Positions 15,223-25,006 are shown, counted from the stretch's first letter. The stretch is DNA of 44,370 nt from Lachnospiraceae bacterium (GCA_028693165.1 JAQUVX010000028.1:1-44370); one strand, 5' to 3'. Translations and numbers: made by a program. Notes: a model not told the origin generated them from the letters alone.

Positions 15223-17364
15223 TCACTCCTCCCTGTTTTCTCCCTCTGCCGGAAGAAAATCGATGGTCTTGGTCAGCCGGTCTGTGCCGGTCACAGTGAC
15301 CGCAACCTTTTGTCCCAGCTTGTAGGTCTTGCCGCTGGTCTCTCCGCGCAGCTCCATGCGCTCCTCGTTAAACACATAATAATCTCCGCGCAGCTCATTG
15401 ACATGCACCAGCCCCTCCACCGTGTTGGGAAGCTCCACATAGAAGCCCCAGTTGGTCACGCCGGACACCACGCCCTCAAAGACCTCTCCGATCCGTTTGG
15501 ACATATACTCGCACTTCTTGAGCTTCACGGTCTCCCGCTCCGCTTCCTCTGCCCTGCGCTCCATGGCGGAACACTGCACCGTCACGCCGGTCAGGATCTT
15601 GTCGTAATGGGCAACCCGTTTCTGTGTCAGATGGCCATGCAGATTCTCCTTGATGATCCGGTGAATCTGCAGATCCGGATAACGGCGGATCGGCGAGGTA
15701 AAATGAGTGTAATACTTTGCCGCCAGACCGAAATGTCCGGTGCAGACCGGCATATACTTCGCCTGCTTCATGGAACGGAGGGTCAGGCGGCTGATCAGAG
15801 CCTCCTCCTCAGTTCCCTCGATCTTCCCCAACAGCTTCTGCAGTTCCTTGGGGTGCACCTCGCCGTGCTGCGTCTTGATCGTGTAACCAAAGTTGTTGAT
15901 GAACACGCCAAGGCGCTTCATCTTCTCCGGGTCCGGGTTGTCATGCGTCCGGTATACAAACGGCAGCTCCTGCCAGAAATAATCCTCCGCGATGGTCTCA
16001 TTGGCCATCAGCATGAAATCCTCGATAATCTTCGTGGCCGCATTGCGGTCGTAAGGCCGGATCTCGATCGGCTTACCCTTCTCATCCAGGATGATCTTGG
16101 TCTCCGGGAAATCAAAGTCGATGGACCCACGCTGGCGGCGCTTCTCCCGCAGAATATCTGACAGCTCCTTCATCCGGTCAAACATCTCCACAAAACCCTC
16201 GTAAGCTTCCATGGTCTCTGCATCCCGGTCGGTGACGATGGCATTGACCGCCGTATAGGTCATGCGGCGATCCACATGGATCACCGTCTCTGCGATCTCA
16301 TGCCCCAGAACCCGTCCCTGATGATCGATCTCCATGATGCAGCTGAGTGCCAGACGATCCGTCCCCGCGTTCAGAGAACAGATCCCGTTGGACAGCTTGT
16401 GCGGCAGCATGGGGATGACACGGTCCACCAGATACACGCTGGTGCCGCGGTTTAACGCCTCCTCGTCCAGAGGACTTCCCTCCGTCACATAATGGGTCAC
16501 ATCGGCGATGTGCACGCCCAGCTTGTAGCCGTATTCCTCACGGCTGATGGTAATGGCATCGTCCAGATCCTTGGCATCCTCGCCATCGATCGTCACCGTC
16601 TGCCAGTCCCGGATATCCTTGCGCCCTGCCGTATCCTCCGGCAGAATCTCGTCCGGTACCCGTCCAACCTGCTTCATCACCTCTGCCGGGAATTCCTGGG
16701 GAATGCCGTAGGCCTTGACGATAGATAAAATGTCCGTGCCAGGGTCATTGATATGGCCGATGATCTCTGTGATCACCCCCTCCGGCTTCTTTTGCTCCCC
16801 ACCGTAATCGGTGATGCGCGCCACCACCTTATGTCCGGTGACCGCGCCCATGTCCTTGCCCTGGGGGATAAACACATCGATAGCGATCTTCTGATTGTCG
16901 GGAATCACAAAACCGAAATTCTTATTCTTCTGATAAAATCCGACCAGGGTCTGATTCGCATGCTCCAGTACGCGGAGCACCGTTCCCTCCGGACGACGTC
17001 CGTTTCGTGCCTCCTCCACGCTCACCTGCACCGTATCGCCGTGCATGGCCTCCCCGGCTTTCTCCGCCGGAACAAAGACATCCTGATCGCGTCCTTCCAC
17101 GCTCACGAAGCCAAAGCCCTTCACATTGCCCGTGTAGGTACCCACCAGCGCAACCACCTCAGGCTTGCCGTATTTGCCCCGTTTGGAGACGCCGACCTTT
17201 CCCTCTGCCTCCAGCACGTCCAGCACTTCCTTCAGCTCATCCCGCTGTTCTCTCGGCACGTTTAACAACATCGCCAGCTCCTTTAATTTCATCGGAACAT
17301 AGGTTGGGTCCTGAATCAGGGTCAGCAGTCTTTCTTTTCTCTCTTTTAATAATTCCTCTGTCAT
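15223..17364 (-). CDS. rnr: Ribonuclease R, 713 aa
   Basis: 3'-to-5' exoribonuclease that degrades structured RNA, including non-stop mRNAs freed by trans-translation. Order of domains: N-terminal winged helix, two cold-shock domains (about 75-220, with [20 protein letters not shown] and [13 protein letters not shown]), the catalytic RNB domain with [12 protein letters not shown] and [14 protein letters not shown], and a C-terminal S1 domain ([20 protein letters not shown]). The start [12 protein letters not shown] follows AAAGGAGTGCT. Length is normal for the Gram-positive enzyme. It lies directly upstream of smpB. Confidence 0.95.
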   Translation of the reverse strand: MTEELLKERKERLLTLIQDPTYVPMKLKELAMLLNVPREQRDELKEVLDVLEAEGKVGVSKRGKYGKPEVVALVGTYTGNVKGFGFVSVEGRDQDVFVPAEKAGEAMHGDTVQVSVEEARNGRRPEGTVLRVLEHANQTLVGFYQKNKNFGFVIPDNQKIAIDVFIPQGKDMGAVTGHKVVARITDYGGEQKKPEGVITEIIGHINDPGTDILSIVKAYGIPQEFPAEVMKQVGRVPDEILPEDTAGRKDIRDWQTVTIDGEDAKDLDDAITISREEYGYKLGVHIADVTHYVTEGSPLDEEALNRGTSVYLVDRVIPMLPHKLSNGICSLNAGTDRLALSCIMEIDHQGRVLGHEIAETVIHVDRRMTYTAVNAIVTDRDAETMEAYEGFVEMFDRMKELSDILREKRRQRGSIDFDFPETKIILDEKGKPIEIRPYDRNAATKIIEDFMLMANETIAEDYFWQELPFVYRTHDNPDPEKMKRLGVFINNFGYTIKTQHGEVHPKELQKLLGKIEGTEEEALISRLTLRSMKQAKYMPVCTGHFGLAAKYYTHFTSPIRRYPDLQIHRIIKENLHGHLTQKRVAHYDKILTGVTVQCSAMERRAEEAERETVKLKKCEYMSKRIGEVFEGVVSGVTNWGFYVELPNTVEGLVHVNELRGDYYVFNEERMELRGETSGKTYKLGQKVAVTVTGTDRLTKTIDFLPAEGENREE

Positions 17365-17389
17365 AGCACTCCTTTTCGTTGGTTCCGGT

Positions 17390-17422
17390 AAAAGAAAAGC
17401 ACCCTTGTTCCCAAGAGTGCTT
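17390..17422 (-). terminator. Intrinsic terminator between secG and rnr
   Basis: Read leftward, AAGCACTCTTG and CAAGGGTGCTT form an 11-bp stem with one weak pair and a GGAA loop, followed by TTCTTTT. It ends secG transcripts 26 bp before the rnr start, so rnr must rely on readthrough or a promoter hidden in this region. Confidence 0.8.
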
Positions 17423-17430
17423 CTTTTCCA

Positions 17431-17658
17431 CTACAGTACGTTCAATACGATTGCAAGCACCATAAATGCAATAGCTGCAAATGTGGTAAACTTCTCCAGG
17501 TTTCCTTCCATGGAGCGGCCCTTATTCTTGCCCCAGTAGGTCTCTGCCATACCGCCGATGGCTCCAAGTCCTGAAGTCTTGCCTTCCTGAAGCAATACAA
17601 TCACGGTCAAAGCTAAACATATAAGAACAAAAACTACAGATAAAATCGTTTTCAGCAT
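17431..17658 (-). CDS. secG: Preprotein translocase subunit SecG, 75 aa
   Basis: The start ATG at 17658 (MLKTILSVVFVLICL) follows TTAGGAGGTGTATTTG; the GTG inside that ribosome site is not a likely start. Two membrane helices (about 2-24 and 53-73) flank the conserved loop LLQEGKTSGLGAIGG. It helps SecYEG-SecA protein export. secG upstream of rnr-smpB is the standard Firmicutes order. Confidence 0.92.
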   Translation of the reverse strand: MLKTILSVVFVLICLALTVIVLLQEGKTSGLGAIGGMAETYWGKNKGRSMEGNLEKFTTFAAIAFMVLAIVLNVL

Positions 17659-17692
17659 CAAATACACCTCCTAATAGTCAAACATGATTAGT

Positions 17693-18979
17693 TTAGCATA
17701 GTTCTGCTGAAATTGCAAGCTTTTCTTCGATGCGAAGCAGCTGATTGTACTTGGCAACCCGCTCGGAACGGCACGGTGCTCCGGTCTTGATCTGACCGGC
17801 ATTGACGGCCACCGCCAGATCGGCGATGAAGGAATCCTCCGTCTCTCCCGAGCGGTGGGAAATCACCGCGGTGTAGCCGGCTTTCCTCGCCATTTCAATG
17901 GCCTCCAGACTCTCCGTCAGAGTTCCGATCTGGTTGACCTTGATGAGAATGGAGTTGGCCACATGCTCCCGGATCCCTTTCTTCAGACGCTTTGTGTTGG
18001 TCACAAAAAGATCATCCCCAACGAGCTGCACCCTTCCGCCCAGTTCCCGCGTCAGCAGCTTCCAGCCATCCCAGTCCTCTTCCTGAAGGCCGTCCTCAAT
18101 CGAACAGATGGGAAAACGTTCCACCAGCCGCCGAAAGTATTCCACCATCTCCTCGGCGCTCCGGCTGACCTCCTGCCCGGTCATCCTGCTTTCGCCCGGA
18201 AACAGGTAGCGTCCTGAGGTCTCGTCATACAGCTCACTTGCCGCCGCATCGATGGCAATCTCAAAATCTGTCCCCGGTTCATAGCCGGACATCTTGACGG
18301 CATCCACCAGATAGGAAAGCACCTCCTCCGAATCCTTAAGATCCGGGGCAAATCCACCCTCATCTCCCACTGCGGTGCTATATTCTCCCACTTTCAGCAG
18401 GTTTTTCAGGGTGTGATACACCTCTGAGCACATTTTCAGCCCATCAGAGAAGGTCTTCGCCCCCACCGGCATGATCATGAATTCCTGTAGATCCACCGTA
18501 TTGTCCGCATGGACGCCTCCATTTAATACATTCATCATCGGAACCGGCATGGTTACACCGTTGACGCCGCCGAGATACCGGTACAGCGGGATGCCCTGCT
18601 GGGCGGCACAGGCCCGGGCCACCGCCAGGGATGCTCCCAGGATGGCATTCGCTCCCAGACGGGATTTGTTTTCCGTCCCGTCACTCTCCCGCAAAAGCCG
18701 GTCAATGGTGGTCTGCTGATAGGCATCCTCAAACAGCAGCACCTCCGAAATGACCGTATTCACATACTCCACCGCCGTCTTGACTCCCTTTCCGTGGTAG
18801 CGCTTTCCGCCGTCCCGCAGCTCTACGGCCTCGTATTTCCCTGTGGAAGCTCCGGAGGGCACCGCCGCCCGCCCCACGGCACCGCCCTCCAGCCGCACCT
18901 CCACCTCCAGCGTTGGATTTCCTCTCGAATCCAGAATTTCTCTGCCATGTACTCCCGCGATCTCAAAATCATTATACAT
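17693..18979 (-). CDS. eno: Enolase (phosphopyruvate hydratase), 428 aa
   Basis: Interconverts 2-phosphoglycerate and phosphoenolpyruvate in glycolysis. The start [20 protein letters not shown] at 18979 is chosen because GTAAGGAGG precedes it; a longer frame upstream has no ribosome site. Visible motifs are [28 protein letters not shown], the Mg ligand region VGDDLFVTN, and the catalytic lysine loops [13 protein letters not shown] and [10 protein letters not shown]. Length is typical. The Shine-Dalgarno is inside a long hairpin (see 18980-19032), which is unusual for such a highly expressed gene. Confidence 0.96.
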   Translation of the reverse strand: MYNDFEIAGVHGREILDSRGNPTLEVEVRLEGGAVGRAAVPSGASTGKYEAVELRDGGKRYHGKGVKTAVEYVNTVISEVLLFEDAYQQTTIDRLLRESDGTENKSRLGANAILGASLAVARACAAQQGIPLYRYLGGVNGVTMPVPMMNVLNGGVHADNTVDLQEFMIMPVGAKTFSDGLKMCSEVYHTLKNLLKVGEYSTAVGDEGGFAPDLKDSEEVLSYLVDAVKMSGYEPGTDFEIAIDAAASELYDETSGRYLFPGESRMTGQEVSRSAEEMVEYFRRLVERFPICSIEDGLQEEDWDGWKLLTRELGGRVQLVGDDLFVTNTKRLKKGIREHVANSILIKVNQIGTLTESLEAIEMARKAGYTAVISHRSGETEDSFIADLAVAVNAGQIKTGAPCRSERVAKYNQLLRIEEKLAISAELC

Positions 18980-19032
18980 AAAAATGGCCTCCTTACGTTC
19001 GTTCACTCTAAACGTAAGGATAGCCATTTTTT
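18980..19032 (-). promoter_or_regulatory. Long hairpin that contains the eno ribosome binding site
   Basis: Arms at 18980-18999 and 19011-19031 pair over about 19 bp with one small internal mismatch (C against TA) and an 11-base loop. On the eno strand the 3' arm includes AAGGAGG and ends 1 nt before the ATG. The stem ends in five U residues, so it could also act as the pheT terminator; on the plus strand it is followed by T6GTAT6 and would terminate rightward transcripts. It may therefore couple termination, translation and RNA stability. Confidence 0.75.
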
Positions 19033-19059
19033 GTATTTTTTATTCTCACCAGAAAAGCA

Positions 19060-21480
19060 TTATGCGCGAAGCTGAATTCCCAGACCTTCCAGTCCGTTCA
19101 AGATCTTCTTCATGGAGGCATTGACCTCATCATCGGTCAGGGTGCGGTCCTTCGCACGGAAGGTGATGGAGTATGCCACGGACTTATGTCCGGCAAGGAT
19201 CTGTGCGCCCTCATAGATATCAAACAGAGAATAGCCCTCCAGGATCTTGCCGCCGCGCTGTGCGATGACATCCTCGATCTGACCCACCAGAATCTCCTTC
19301 GGAACCACCATGCTGATATCGCGGCTGGTTGCCGGATATTTTGCAATGCCGGTGTATTTGCGGTCAAAATTCACAAACGACATCACGTTCGGCATATCCA
19401 GAACTGCGATATAGGTGCGCTCGCCCAGCTTGTAGTTGTCGGCCACCTCCGGGTGAACCTCGCCCAGATAACCAAGAACCACGCCGTCATACACCACATC
19501 GGCTTTTCTGCCCGGATGCAGGTACGGACGGTTGCAGCCCGGATCGTAATGAACCTTCTTTTCCATGCCGAATTTGTCAAACAGCTCTTCCAGAACGCCC
19601 TTCATCGTGAAGAAATCACCCTCGCCGTACATACCAAGGGTAAACTGCATGCGCTCGTCCGGAAGCTCGGTCAGCGGCAGAGCCTTCGGGAGATAAACGT
19701 TTGCCATCTCATAGAGCTTTACATCTTTGTTTCTGCGGTTATAGTTGGTCGACAGGGAGCTGAGCATGCCGTTTAACGGGCTGGTGCGCATCACACTGAA
19801 ATCCTCGCCCAGCGGGTTTAAAATGGTCACGGTCTGACGCAGCCGGCAGTCAGCCGGGAGCAGCAGCTTGTCAAACACCTTCGGGCTCTCAAACGAGTAG
19901 GTCATACTCTCGCTGAAACCGGAGAATTCTGCAACCTCGCCTGCCATCTCCTCGACGCGCAGCTTGAAGGAAATCTTTCCGGTGGTCGCCTCGCCGGAGG
20001 GCAGCGTGGTAGGAATATTGGCATAGCCGAAGAAACGTGCCACTTCCTCTGCCAGATCTGCCATACAGTGAATATCCTGACGGAAGGTCGGTGCCACCAC
20101 TTCCTGTGTGCTCTCATCGAAATCCAGATCGATCTTCTTAAAGTAAGCCTTCATATCCTCTGCTGAAATATGGGTGCCAAGCAGCTTGTTGATCCGGTCA
20201 GCATCAAATTTGACGCGGGACGGCTCCCGTTTTACCGGATAACTGTCGATGATGCCGCCGACTACCTCTCCTGCGCCCAGCTCCTCAATCAGCTGGCAGG
20301 CGCGGTTGATCGCCTCCTCCGCATTGTTCGGGTCCAGCCCCTTCTCGAATTTGCCGGAAGCATCGGTGCGCAGACCGATCTTCTTGGCGGAAAGACGGAT
20401 GTTGGTTCCATCGAAGCAGGCCGCCTCGAATACCATCGTCCTGACATCATCGGTAATCTTGGAGTTCTCACCGCCCATGATTCCGGCGATACCGACCTCT
20501 TTCTCACCGTCATTGATCATCAGCACGGTGCTGTCCAGCTTGCGGACCTGACCGTCCAGAGTCTGGAATTCATCGCCGTCCTTCGCACATTTTACGATGA
20601 TCTTGTGACCTGCAATCAGGTCATAGTCATATGCGTGCATCGGCTGGCCGCACTCTTCCATGACATAGTTTGTGATATCGACAATGTTGTTGATCGGACG
20701 GATGCCACTGGCAGCCAGTCTTCTCTGCATCCACTGCGGAGACGGAGCGAGCTTGATATTTTTGACCATTCTTGCACAGTAGCGCGGACAGAGCTCGGTG
20801 TTCTGGATGTCTACCGTCAGATAGTCGTGAACGTCTTCACTGTTGCCGCTGGCTTTGACCACCGGCGGATGGAATTCTTTGCGGAACGTGGCTGCTGCCT
20901 CACGGGCAACTCCCACCACGCTGTAGCAGTCCACACGGTTGGACGTAATCTCATATTCAAATACCACGTCGTGCAGGCCCAGTACCTCGACCGCATCGGC
21001 ACCGACCTCGGCCGTCTCCGGCAGAATATAGATTCCGCTTTCCGGTGCGTCCGGGTACATATCCCTGGAGGAGCCAAGCTCTTCGATGGAGCACATCATG
21101 CCATAAGACTCAACGCCTCTCAATTTGCCGTTCTTAATCTTGATTCCATCCTCCGGAAGCGGGCCGCCATCATGACCGCCGGCTACCTTTCCGCCGTCCA
21201 GAACGACCGGGACTTTATCTCCTTCTTTTACATTCGGAGCGCCGGTTACGATCTGAATGCTCTCACTGCCGACATTGACCTGGCAGATGATCAGCTTATC
21301 CGCGTCCGGGTGACGCTCGATCTTCGTGATCTGACCAACCACGATCTTTTCCAGGTTCTTATCCAGACATTCAAATCCTTCTACTTTGGTGCCGGAAAGG
21401 GTCATGGCATCCGTGTATTCCTGCGCCGTGACATCCAGATCCGGGACATATGCTTTAATCCATGATAATGCTGTATTCAT
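19060..21480 (-). CDS. pheT: Phenylalanine-tRNA ligase beta subunit, 806 aa
   Basis: Starts MNTALSWIKAYVPDLDV after AAAAGGAGATAATTGAC. The N-terminal EMAP-II-like tRNA-binding domain (about 40-155) includes GQITKIERHPDADKLIICQV. It is followed by B3/B4 and B5 domains (RINKLLGTHISAEDMKAYF), a catalytic-like core, and a C-terminal anticodon-binding FDX-ACB domain (KYPATSRDISMVVP, then GHKSVAYSITFRAKDRTLTD). With PheS it forms the alpha2-beta2 enzyme; the B3/B4 part edits misactivated tyrosine. Length is normal. It is co-transcribed with pheS across an 88-bp gap. Confidence 0.96.
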   Translation of the reverse strand: MNTALSWIKAYVPDLDVTAQEYTDAMTLSGTKVEGFECLDKNLEKIVVGQITKIERHPDADKLIICQVNVGSESIQIVTGAPNVKEGDKVPVVLDGGKVAGGHDGGPLPEDGIKIKNGKLRGVESYGMMCSIEELGSSRDMYPDAPESGIYILPETAEVGADAVEVLGLHDVVFEYEITSNRVDCYSVVGVAREAAATFRKEFHPPVVKASGNSEDVHDYLTVDIQNTELCPRYCARMVKNIKLAPSPQWMQRRLAASGIRPINNIVDITNYVMEECGQPMHAYDYDLIAGHKIIVKCAKDGDEFQTLDGQVRKLDSTVLMINDGEKEVGIAGIMGGENSKITDDVRTMVFEAACFDGTNIRLSAKKIGLRTDASGKFEKGLDPNNAEEAINRACQLIEELGAGEVVGGIIDSYPVKREPSRVKFDADRINKLLGTHISAEDMKAYFKKIDLDFDESTQEVVAPTFRQDIHCMADLAEEVARFFGYANIPTTLPSGEATTGKISFKLRVEEMAGEVAEFSGFSESMTYSFESPKVFDKLLLPADCRLRQTVTILNPLGEDFSVMRTSPLNGMLSSLSTNYNRRNKDVKLYEMANVYLPKALPLTELPDERMQFTLGMYGEGDFFTMKGVLEELFDKFGMEKKVHYDPGCNRPYLHPGRKADVVYDGVVLGYLGEVHPEVADNYKLGERTYIAVLDMPNVMSFVNFDRKYTGIAKYPATSRDISMVVPKEILVGQIEDVIAQRGGKILEGYSLFDIYEGAQILAGHKSVAYSITFRAKDRTLTDDEVNASMKKILNGLEGLGIQLRA

Positions 21481-21568
21481 GTCAATTATCTCCTTTTATT
21501 CTGTGTTTATGGCTTCGGTGCGGGCAAGTTCAAAAAGCTTCGCCTGTCTGCGCGCACCTCATTGCTGA

Positions 21569-22588
21569 TCAAAACTGTTTCAGGAACCGGATATCATTCT
21601 CATACAACAGTCTCATGTCATCAATCTCGTACTTCAGCAGTGCGATACGCTCCAGGCCTACACCGAATGCGAAGCCGGTGTACTGTTCCGGATCGATGCC
21701 GCACATCTCAAATACGTGCGGGTGCACCATGCCGCAGCCCAGAATCTCGATCCAGCCGGAGCCCTTGCAGAAACGGCAGCCCTTGCCGCCGCACTTAAAG
21801 CAGCTCACGTCCATCTCAGCACTCGGCTCGGTGAACGGGAAGTGATGCGGGCGGAATTTTACTTTCGTCTCCTCGCCGAACATCTCTTTCGCGAACTCGG
21901 CCAGCGTGCCTTTCAGATCGGCAAAGGTTATATTCTTGTCGACAACCAGTCCCTCTACCTGATGGAAGGACGGGGAATGGGTCGCATCCACTTCATCGGA
22001 ACGGAATACACGGCCCGGGGAAATCATGCGGATCGGAAGCTTCCCGCTCTCCATCATATGCGCCTGAACCGGGGAGGTCTGGGTGCGCAGCACAATATCT
22101 TTATTCACATAGAATGTGTCCTGCTCATCCTTGGCCGGATGGTTCGCCGGAATGTTCAGCTTGGTAAAGTTATATTCATCGTATTCAATCTCCGGCCCCT
22201 CGACTACCTCGTAGCCCATGCCCACGAATACGCGTTCTACTTCTTTCAGCGCCACGTTGTTTGGATGGCTGTGTCCGATGTTGGCCTTCTTTGCCGGAAG
22301 CGTCACGTCGATCACTTCCTGCTTCATCTGCTGCTCGCGAGCTTTTCTTGCCAGCAGCGTCTTCGTCTCCTCCAGCTTCGCCTCGATCAGCTCTCTGGCT
22401 TCATTGACCATCTGCCCCACCTTCGGACGCTCCTCCGGAGAAACATCCTTCATGCTCTTTAACACGCTGGTCAGCTCTCCCTTTTTGCCCAGATAAGCGA
22501 CACGGATGTCATTTAACTTTTCCAGGGCCTCGGAAGCCTCGATCTGTTTCAATGCTTCTTCTTTGATTTTTTCTAACTGCTCTCTCAT
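21569..22588 (-). CDS. pheS: Phenylalanine-tRNA ligase alpha subunit, 339 aa
   Basis: Catalytic class II subunit. An N-terminal coiled coil (EKIKEEALKQIEASEALEKL) is followed by motif 2 and 3 regions, with TSPVQAHMMESGKLPIRMIS, GRVFRSDEVDATHSPSFHQV and the C-terminal FAFGVGLERIALLKYEIDD. A CFKCGGKGCRFCKGSG insert supplies four cysteines, a zinc-type knuckle common in Firmicutes PheS. The start follows GGAAAGGAAGGAAACC. Expression is controlled by the T-box leader at 22655-22955. Confidence 0.96.
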   Translation of the reverse strand: MREQLEKIKEEALKQIEASEALEKLNDIRVAYLGKKGELTSVLKSMKDVSPEERPKVGQMVNEARELIEAKLEETKTLLARKAREQQMKQEVIDVTLPAKKANIGHSHPNNVALKEVERVFVGMGYEVVEGPEIEYDEYNFTKLNIPANHPAKDEQDTFYVNKDIVLRTQTSPVQAHMMESGKLPIRMISPGRVFRSDEVDATHSPSFHQVEGLVVDKNITFADLKGTLAEFAKEMFGEETKVKFRPHHFPFTEPSAEMDVSCFKCGGKGCRFCKGSGWIEILGCGMVHPHVFEMCGIDPEQYTGFAFGVGLERIALLKYEIDDMRLLYENDIRFLKQF

Positions 22589-22627
22589 GGTTTCCTTCCT
22601 TTCCTGTAAATAGGTTTTTCCCGTAAT

Positions 22628-22652
22628 ATCACAGGACGCAATTTCCTGTGAT
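22628..22652 (-). promoter_or_regulatory. Second hairpin in the pheS leader
   Basis: ATCACAGGA (22628-22636) and TCCTGTGAT (22644-22652) form a perfect 9-bp stem with a 7-base loop, 3 bp beyond the T-box terminator U-run and 40 bp before the pheS start. No U-run follows, so a role in mRNA stability or translation is more likely than termination. Confidence 0.5.
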
Positions 22653-22654
22653 AC

Positions 22655-22955
22655 AAAAAGTCCCTCTGCAAGCTAGACTTGCAAAGGGACGATCATTCAT
22701 CGCGGTACCACCCAGTTTCCTGCCGGTGTTCTCACACCCGGACAGACACTCATCATGCGTAACGTGCATCGTACGTCGCAGCCTACCTCGCCGCCCTGTA
22801 TCCAGGGTAACGCATTCCGCCGCGCAGCTCCCGTGGGAATTTCATGCAGCTATCTGAACTGAAAGAGGCTTGCAGCCGATGACCTCTTCTCTCTGGCAGA
22901 AAATAACGCACTACTGTACACGATCCTTGCTTTTGTCATTTCATAATTGAAATCT
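22655..22955 (-). promoter_or_regulatory. T-box riboswitch, tRNA-Phe type
   Basis: The T-box core GGGTGGTACCGCG lies at 22713-22701. The terminator stem GTCCCTTTGCAAG/CTTGCAGAGGGAC with a U-run is at 22690-22655. The Stem I region is at roughly 22830-22940, and a TTC triplet at 22839-22837 is the best specifier candidate. Uncharged tRNA-Phe should stabilise the antiterminator and allow pheST transcription. Confidence 0.9.
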
Positions 22956-22961
22956 AGGTAT

Positions 22962-22990
22962 ATTCTAGCTAGATTGGATGGAAAAGTCAA
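22962..22990 (-). promoter_or_regulatory. pheST promoter
   Basis: TTGACT (22990-22985), a 17-bp spacer and TAGAAT (22967-22962). Transcription would start near 22955, just before the T-box Stem I. Confidence 0.75.
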
Positions 22991-23528
22991 GTGTTTTCCT
23001 TGATGACGTGCTGATTACATGCTGAATGTGTGCTGAATCGGAATCCTTAAGCGTTTCTGCTCATCCGGGGCGTTTTTCGCGCAGACACTCAGTTGCCAGT
23101 GATTGCATGAATGCATCTCGCTGACTTTTCATGTTCATTTTGGATAATTTCATCATCTGGATATGCACAGTTACCCAATCCACGCACTCATACTGTCGAA
23201 AATGGTAGGGTTTGGACAATACTCGCTTAAACTAGCCGTAATTACCCATGAATACAACTAATTCTTGGACAATTACGGCCAGTTTCATTTGATAATTACC
23301 CAATCGCCAGGATAATCACCGGATAAGCGTCGATGTTTGGACAATTCTTACGTTTTTAACTAAAAAATCACCAAAACACAATAAAATCGCATATTATTCG
23401 GCTTTTCTCCACAGAATGACTCTGATTCGCATTCTTGCATTCTGTTCCTTCTGCTCCTCCGCCAACACTCCGCCTTCTATTACGATGCATGGCATAGCCG
23501 GTCTCTTTTTCGATTCAAATCAATAAAA
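22991..23528. other. Intergenic region with dispersed short repeats, no gene seen
   Basis: No convincing coding frame. TTGGACAAT occurs at 23212-23220, 23265-23273 and 23337-23345. TAATTACCCA occurs at 23239-23248 and 23293-23302, with a variant GTTACCCAAT at 23170-23179. GCCGTAATT (from 23235) and AATTACGGC (from 23271) form an inverted pair. It may be a decayed gene or a protein-binding array. Confidence 0.5.
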
Positions 23529-23801
23529 TTATCTCTCGCAAATCGTTACTGCAATCTCATCACCAAAAGATTTGTTGATCTTTTTACGGATGGCCTTTGT
23601 GATTCCAATAATATAATAAGGCATTTTCATCTTTACCACCTGACCGTCATAGGCTTCTCCATCAAAAGTAGCATGCACCAATAAGCGCCCCTTACCATAC
23701 AGCGCTTTGATATCAAAAGGGACCTCAATATACGCCGCATCCATAATTCCGTTTTGTATAATCTTTGCAGTAAATTCTAATTTCACACCTTGATTTTCCA
23801 T
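23529..23801 (-). CDS. DUF1905 domain protein, 90 aa
   Basis: Starts MENQGVKLEFTAKIIQNG after GTGAGGAGAATGCTTGA. The pattern (AYIEVPFDIKALYGKGRLL, VHATFDGEAYDGQVVKM, and the closing RKKINKSFGDEIAVTI) matches DUF1905, a small beta-barrel family often fused or linked to YdeI/OmdA-like proteins. Activity is unknown. It stands alone between a repeat-rich intergenic region and the TRAP terminator. Confidence 0.82.
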   Translation of the reverse strand: MENQGVKLEFTAKIIQNGIMDAAYIEVPFDIKALYGKGRLLVHATFDGEAYDGQVVKMKMPYYIIGITKAIRKKINKSFGDEIAVTICER

Positions 23802-23859
23802 TCAAGCATTCTCCTCACAGCTACTATGCTTGACTCCTGCCGAAAATATGCATTCTTTC

Positions 23860-23893
23860 AAAAAGAGCCATGCATCCAATCCATGCACAGCCC
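23860..23893 (-). terminator. Terminator after the second dctP
   Basis: GAGCCATGCAT (23865-23875) pairs with ATGCACAGCCC (23883-23893), mostly Watson-Crick with G-U pairs, 7-base loop. Read leftward it is followed by TTTTT (23864-23860). It ends the TRAP operon. Confidence 0.7.
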
Positions 23894-23911
23894 CTTTATT
23901 TCTATAGCTTC

Positions 23912-24919
23912 TTATTCTCTTCCCGCCGCCACAATCGCGTCGATAATATCCACATGATCCGCACAGAACTCATTGTAGATCGGCGTCACAGCCTCCTGAA
24001 ATTTTCGCTTTTCTTCTGGAGTCAGGTCCACCACCTCACATCCGGCGGCACGGACAAGTTCCTCCGAACGCTCCGAACGCTTCTTCCACAGATCTCGCTC
24101 ATACTGCGCGGACTCCCTGGCGCACGCCCGGATAATGTCCTGATATTCCGGGGAAAGTTTGTTCCAGGTTGCCTCCGCGACGATCTGCACCTCCGGGACG
24201 CGGGTATGCTCATCCACCGTCACATACTTTGCCACCTCGTAATGTCCCTCCGATTCATAAGAAGGCCAGTTGTTCTCCGCTCCATCAATCTGCCCCGTCT
24301 GCAGCGCAGAATAGACATCCGCATACGATGTCTGAATCGCGGTCGCACCCAAAAGCTCGATCATCCGGCTCATCAGCAGAGATTCCTGTACACGGATTTT
24401 CATCCCCTTCAGATCCTGGGGCGTGTGGATCGGCTTCACGGAATTATAAAAATTACGCGCGCCGGCATCATACCAGGAAAGTGCAACCAGACTCGACTCC
24501 TCAAAGGATTTCAAGAACTCGTCCCCGATCTTCCCTTCCAGCACCTTCCACATATGGTCGGGACCGGTATACAGATAAGGCATCTGCAGTACATTCAATT
24601 TCGGGATGACCTCTGACATCGGAGAAAGCGAAACACGGGCAAAATCGATTCCGCCAAACTGCATCTGCTCGATGACCGAACGTTCGTCCCCCAGCGAACC
24701 TCCCGCATTGATCTGGATCTGAATCTTTCCGCCTGTACGCTCCTGCACCAGCTCCGCAAAACGATAGGCTCCCTGGGTTGTCGGATAATCCTCGGCCTGA
24801 TTCTCCGCATATGTGAAGACATAGTCCGGCACGAGTTCCTCCTCTGCCGCTCTCTTGGAACTGCAGGCCGTCAATGCCAGAATCAGTCCGGATAACAGAA
24901 CTACGATTCTCTTTTTCAC
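23912..24919 (-). CDS. dctP: TRAP transporter solute-binding lipoprotein (DctP family), second copy, 335 aa
   Basis: The start is GTG at 24919 after GGAGGCGAACATCT. A signal peptide with lipobox LALTAC places it as a lipoprotein. Family features are QGAYRFAELVQERTGGKI, GGSLGDERSVIEQMQFG, the substrate-carboxylate arginine in GMKIRVQES, and YSALQTGQIDGAENNWPSY. It lacks the Ala/Thr-rich linker of the first copy. It lies downstream of dctM behind a 14-bp perfect hairpin. It differs strongly from the first binding protein, so it may bring a second organic-acid or sugar-acid ligand to the same permease. Confidence 0.9.
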   Translation of the reverse strand: MKKRIVVLLSGLILALTACSSKRAAEEELVPDYVFTYAENQAEDYPTTQGAYRFAELVQERTGGKIQIQINAGGSLGDERSVIEQMQFGGIDFARVSLSPMSEVIPKLNVLQMPYLYTGPDHMWKVLEGKIGDEFLKSFEESSLVALSWYDAGARNFYNSVKPIHTPQDLKGMKIRVQESLLMSRMIELLGATAIQTSYADVYSALQTGQIDGAENNWPSYESEGHYEVAKYVTVDEHTRVPEVQIVAEATWNKLSPEYQDIIRACARESAQYERDLWKKRSERSEELVRAAGCEVVDLTPEEKRKFQEAVTPIYNEFCADHVDIIDAIVAAGRE

Positions 24920-25006
24920 AGATGTTCGCCTCCTTATCATTGCACAATCCAAATCCACTCCCAACCCGTCACTTGACAGACCGGGAACCAATACCGTTAT
25001 AGAACC

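Noticed and set aside
15184-16161. 325-codon open frame on the plus strand
   Set aside because: Antisense to rnr and smpB, low-complexity Leu/His-rich translation, a codon-bias shadow.
20170-21465. 431-codon open frame on the plus strand
   Set aside because: It lies wholly antisense to pheT, which has clear domains; no ribosome site or family match on the plus strand.
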